This document shows, piece by piece, positions 5,499-6,465 of a stretch of DNA of 6,465 nt. Position 1 is the stretch's first letter. Each line of letters starts with the position of its first letter. Below the pieces are notes generated by a model, which was not told where the DNA came from, did not search any database, and saw nothing but the letters and a program-made list of their open reading frames with translations. A program made the translations under genes and the position numbers. Origin of the DNA: CAYQTK01 sp964420375 (lineage in GTDB: Bacteria; RBG-13-61-14; DATKZS01); NCBI GenBank assembly GCA_964420375.1, contig CAYQTK010000234.1:1-6465 (forward strand), written 5' to 3'.

Positions 5499-6200
5499 TT
5501 ATGAGCCCGAGTCCTCGTCCTTGGGTCCTTTCTCCTTTTCCACCTCCGGCATCTGCCGGTACCCCATGAGCATAAACGGGTTCACCGCGGCCGAGCTGAT
5601 GGTCTTCAGATGCGCGGAGACCCGCTTAAAGCTGCGGATTATAATAAGGATGGCCAACGCCTGCCGGGGCTCGATCTTGTCGTCCTCGAAAAGCTCGGCG
5701 ACCATCCTCTCGTAGTCCTTGACCATCTGGAGATGGCCGTCCATGACTTCCCGCGCAGTCTTGTCGTCGTCATCAAACAGGGACTTCTGGGTCTTTTCGA
5801 AAGCGGCAGTCAAATAATTGTGCATCTCGAGGATACGCGGATAGTAATCGTCCCGGTCAAGAGGTCCGTGCAGCCTGCGGTAGAGGTCGAACAAGTTTTT
5901 GGAGTGGTCGCCTATCCTCTCGACGTTGTTTATGAGGTTTATGAAGACAAGCTCGCCGACCGGACTTTTTATCTCTCCCACGGAAAGGTGTTCAACCAGT
6001 CGTTTCCTGGTATTGACCACCAGCAGGTTTATCTCCCGGTCCTTGGCATAGATATCGAAATCAATGCTTTTGCCTTCCAGGAGCGCAAGGCTGCTGGCGT
6101 CGAAGATGGTCCGGGCAAGTCCGTACATGGAGCGCACGTCAGACTCGATTACGTCCATCAGCCGGTTGCGCCTTAGAAAATCGATGATGTATCTAATCAT
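5499..6200 (-). CDS. PhoU-domain protein, partner of Na+/phosphate cotransporter
   Basis: This 233-residue, mostly helical cytoplasmic protein has two PhoU-type three-helix halves. The first half carries the metal-binding signature ExxxDxxxN as Glu94, Asp98 and Asn102 (VERIGDHSKN), and the earlier DREIN motif at 54-58. In the second half the matching stretch is KRVSAHLKT (192-200), where Glu, Asp and Asn are replaced by Lys, Ala and Thr, so that site should not bind metal. The C-terminal tail (about 218-233) is highly charged and probably disordered. The gene starts 29 bp after the stop of the NptA-type transporter and has a purine-rich AAGGGGG site (6206-6212), so the two are likely one operon. 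In many bacteria this domain is fused to the transporter C-terminus. It likely restrains phosphate uptake or senses transporter state. It is not the PstSCAB-linked PhoU, as no pst genes are visible. Confidence 0.88.
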   Translation of the reverse strand: MIRYIIDFLRRNRLMDVIESDVRSMYGLARTIFDASSLALLEGKSIDFDIYAKDREINLLVVNTRKRLVEHLSVGEIKSPVGELVFINLINNVERIGDHSKNLFDLYRRLHGPLDRDDYYPRILEMHNYLTAAFEKTQKSLFDDDDKTAREVMDGHLQMVKDYERMVAELFEDDKIEPRQALAILIIIRSFKRVSAHLKTISSAAVNPFMLMGYRQMPEVEKEKGPKDEDSGS

Positions 6201-6229
6201 TTCAGACCCCCTTAAATGTAATCATCCTC

Positions 6230-6465
6230 TCAACTCACCAGTATTAAAAGCAGAGGTATCAGGAAAAACACCACTCCCACGTACAACAGTGCCAGCCATC
6301 GTCTCTGGGCGGTTGCCTTGCTCAGTCCCCTCGCCATCCAGATGGGAAGTTTCTTCAAAGGTATAAAGACAAAAGCCCCGAACAGGTTGAAGATAAGGTG
6401 ACAAAGAGCAATGGTCACCGCGGTCTGTTCTCCGGTCACCAGGGACGCCAAAAGCGCCGTAAAGG
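6230..6465 (-). CDS. Na+/phosphate cotransporter (SLC34/NptA type), C-terminal fragment
   Basis: Only the last 78 or so codons are in the window; the frame stays open through 6465, so the start lies beyond it. The frame reads FTALLASLVTGEQTAVTIAL after a split codon at the edge. Two hydrophobic segments follow: one around ALCHLIFNLFGAFVFIP and a final one around WLALLYVGVVFFLIPLLLIL, ending in the stop TGA at 6230-6232. The stretch CH-x-x-FN, then KLPIWMARGLSKATAQRRW, closely follows the C-terminal end of SLC34 (NaPi-II) transporters, which read RLPIRMAK…RW there (from memory). The product should import phosphate with Na+ across the inner membrane. An internal TTG near 6449 is not the real start, since the family signature continues upstream of it. 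The PhoU-domain gene follows 29 bp downstream. Confidence 0.88.
   Translation of the reverse strand, partial: FTALLASLVTGEQTAVTIALCHLIFNLFGAFVFIPLKKLPIWMARGLSKATAQRRWLALLYVGVVFFLIPLLLILVS

Noticed and set aside
5480..5500. Short stem after the PhoU gene (TCCC / GGGA) as a terminator
   Set aside because: The stem is only four strong pairs and is not followed by a T-run in the minus direction.

Overview
All recognisable genes in this window lie on the minus strand, so they are read from the right edge toward the left. The gene content and style (acyl-CoA dehydrogenase, NDP-forming acyl-CoA synthetase alpha subunit, GMC alcohol dehydrogenase, palindrome-rich spacers) suggest a metabolically versatile anaerobic bacterium. 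A Desulfobacterota (deltaproteobacterial) fatty-acid or hydrocarbon degrader is my best guess. That assignment is inferred from gene style, because the window holds no rRNA or other phylogenetic marker.

Layout in transcription order: (1) 6465-6230, the C-terminal end of an SLC34/NptA-type Na+/phosphate cotransporter, cut by the window edge. (2) 6200-5499, a separate PhoU-domain protein 29 bp downstream, probably the transporter's regulatory partner. (3) 5402-3930, an acyl-CoA synthetase (ADP/NDP-forming) alpha-type subunit with its phosphohistidine motif but no ATP-grasp beta part. (4) A 232-bp spacer (3698-3929) holding a 10-bp inverted repeat and a plausible sigma70-type promoter. (5) 3697-3140, a small protein resembling the N-terminal domain of long-chain alcohol oxidases, overlapping by 4 bp with (6) 3143-1623, the GMC flavoprotein catalytic subunit. 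(7) A 293-bp spacer (1330-1622) filled with short perfect hairpins and one copy of a ~27-bp repeat. (8) 1329-100, an acyl-CoA dehydrogenase with an isovaleryl-CoA-dehydrogenase-like active site. (9) 1-99, a second copy of the same ~27-bp repeat and two units of a ~19-bp tandem repeat running off the edge.

Read together, genes 3-8 could form an oxidation route in which the GMC pair oxidises an alcohol (possibly long-chain or steroid-like), the NDP-forming ligase makes or uses a CoA thioester with an unlinked beta subunit, and the acyl-CoA dehydrogenase introduces a double bond. This route is inferred from adjacency and family membership, and the substrate cannot be read from the sequence. The phosphate-transport pair looks like a separate functional unit.

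The points most worth a second look are the split alcohol-oxidase architecture, the PhoU protein with one degenerate metal site, the acyl-CoA dehydrogenase with a relocated catalytic base and an atypical N-terminal domain, and the modular palindromic repeats placed at the 3' ends of two genes. One repeat supplies the stop codon of the GMC gene. I see no CRISPR array, tRNA, rRNA, transposase or defence system.
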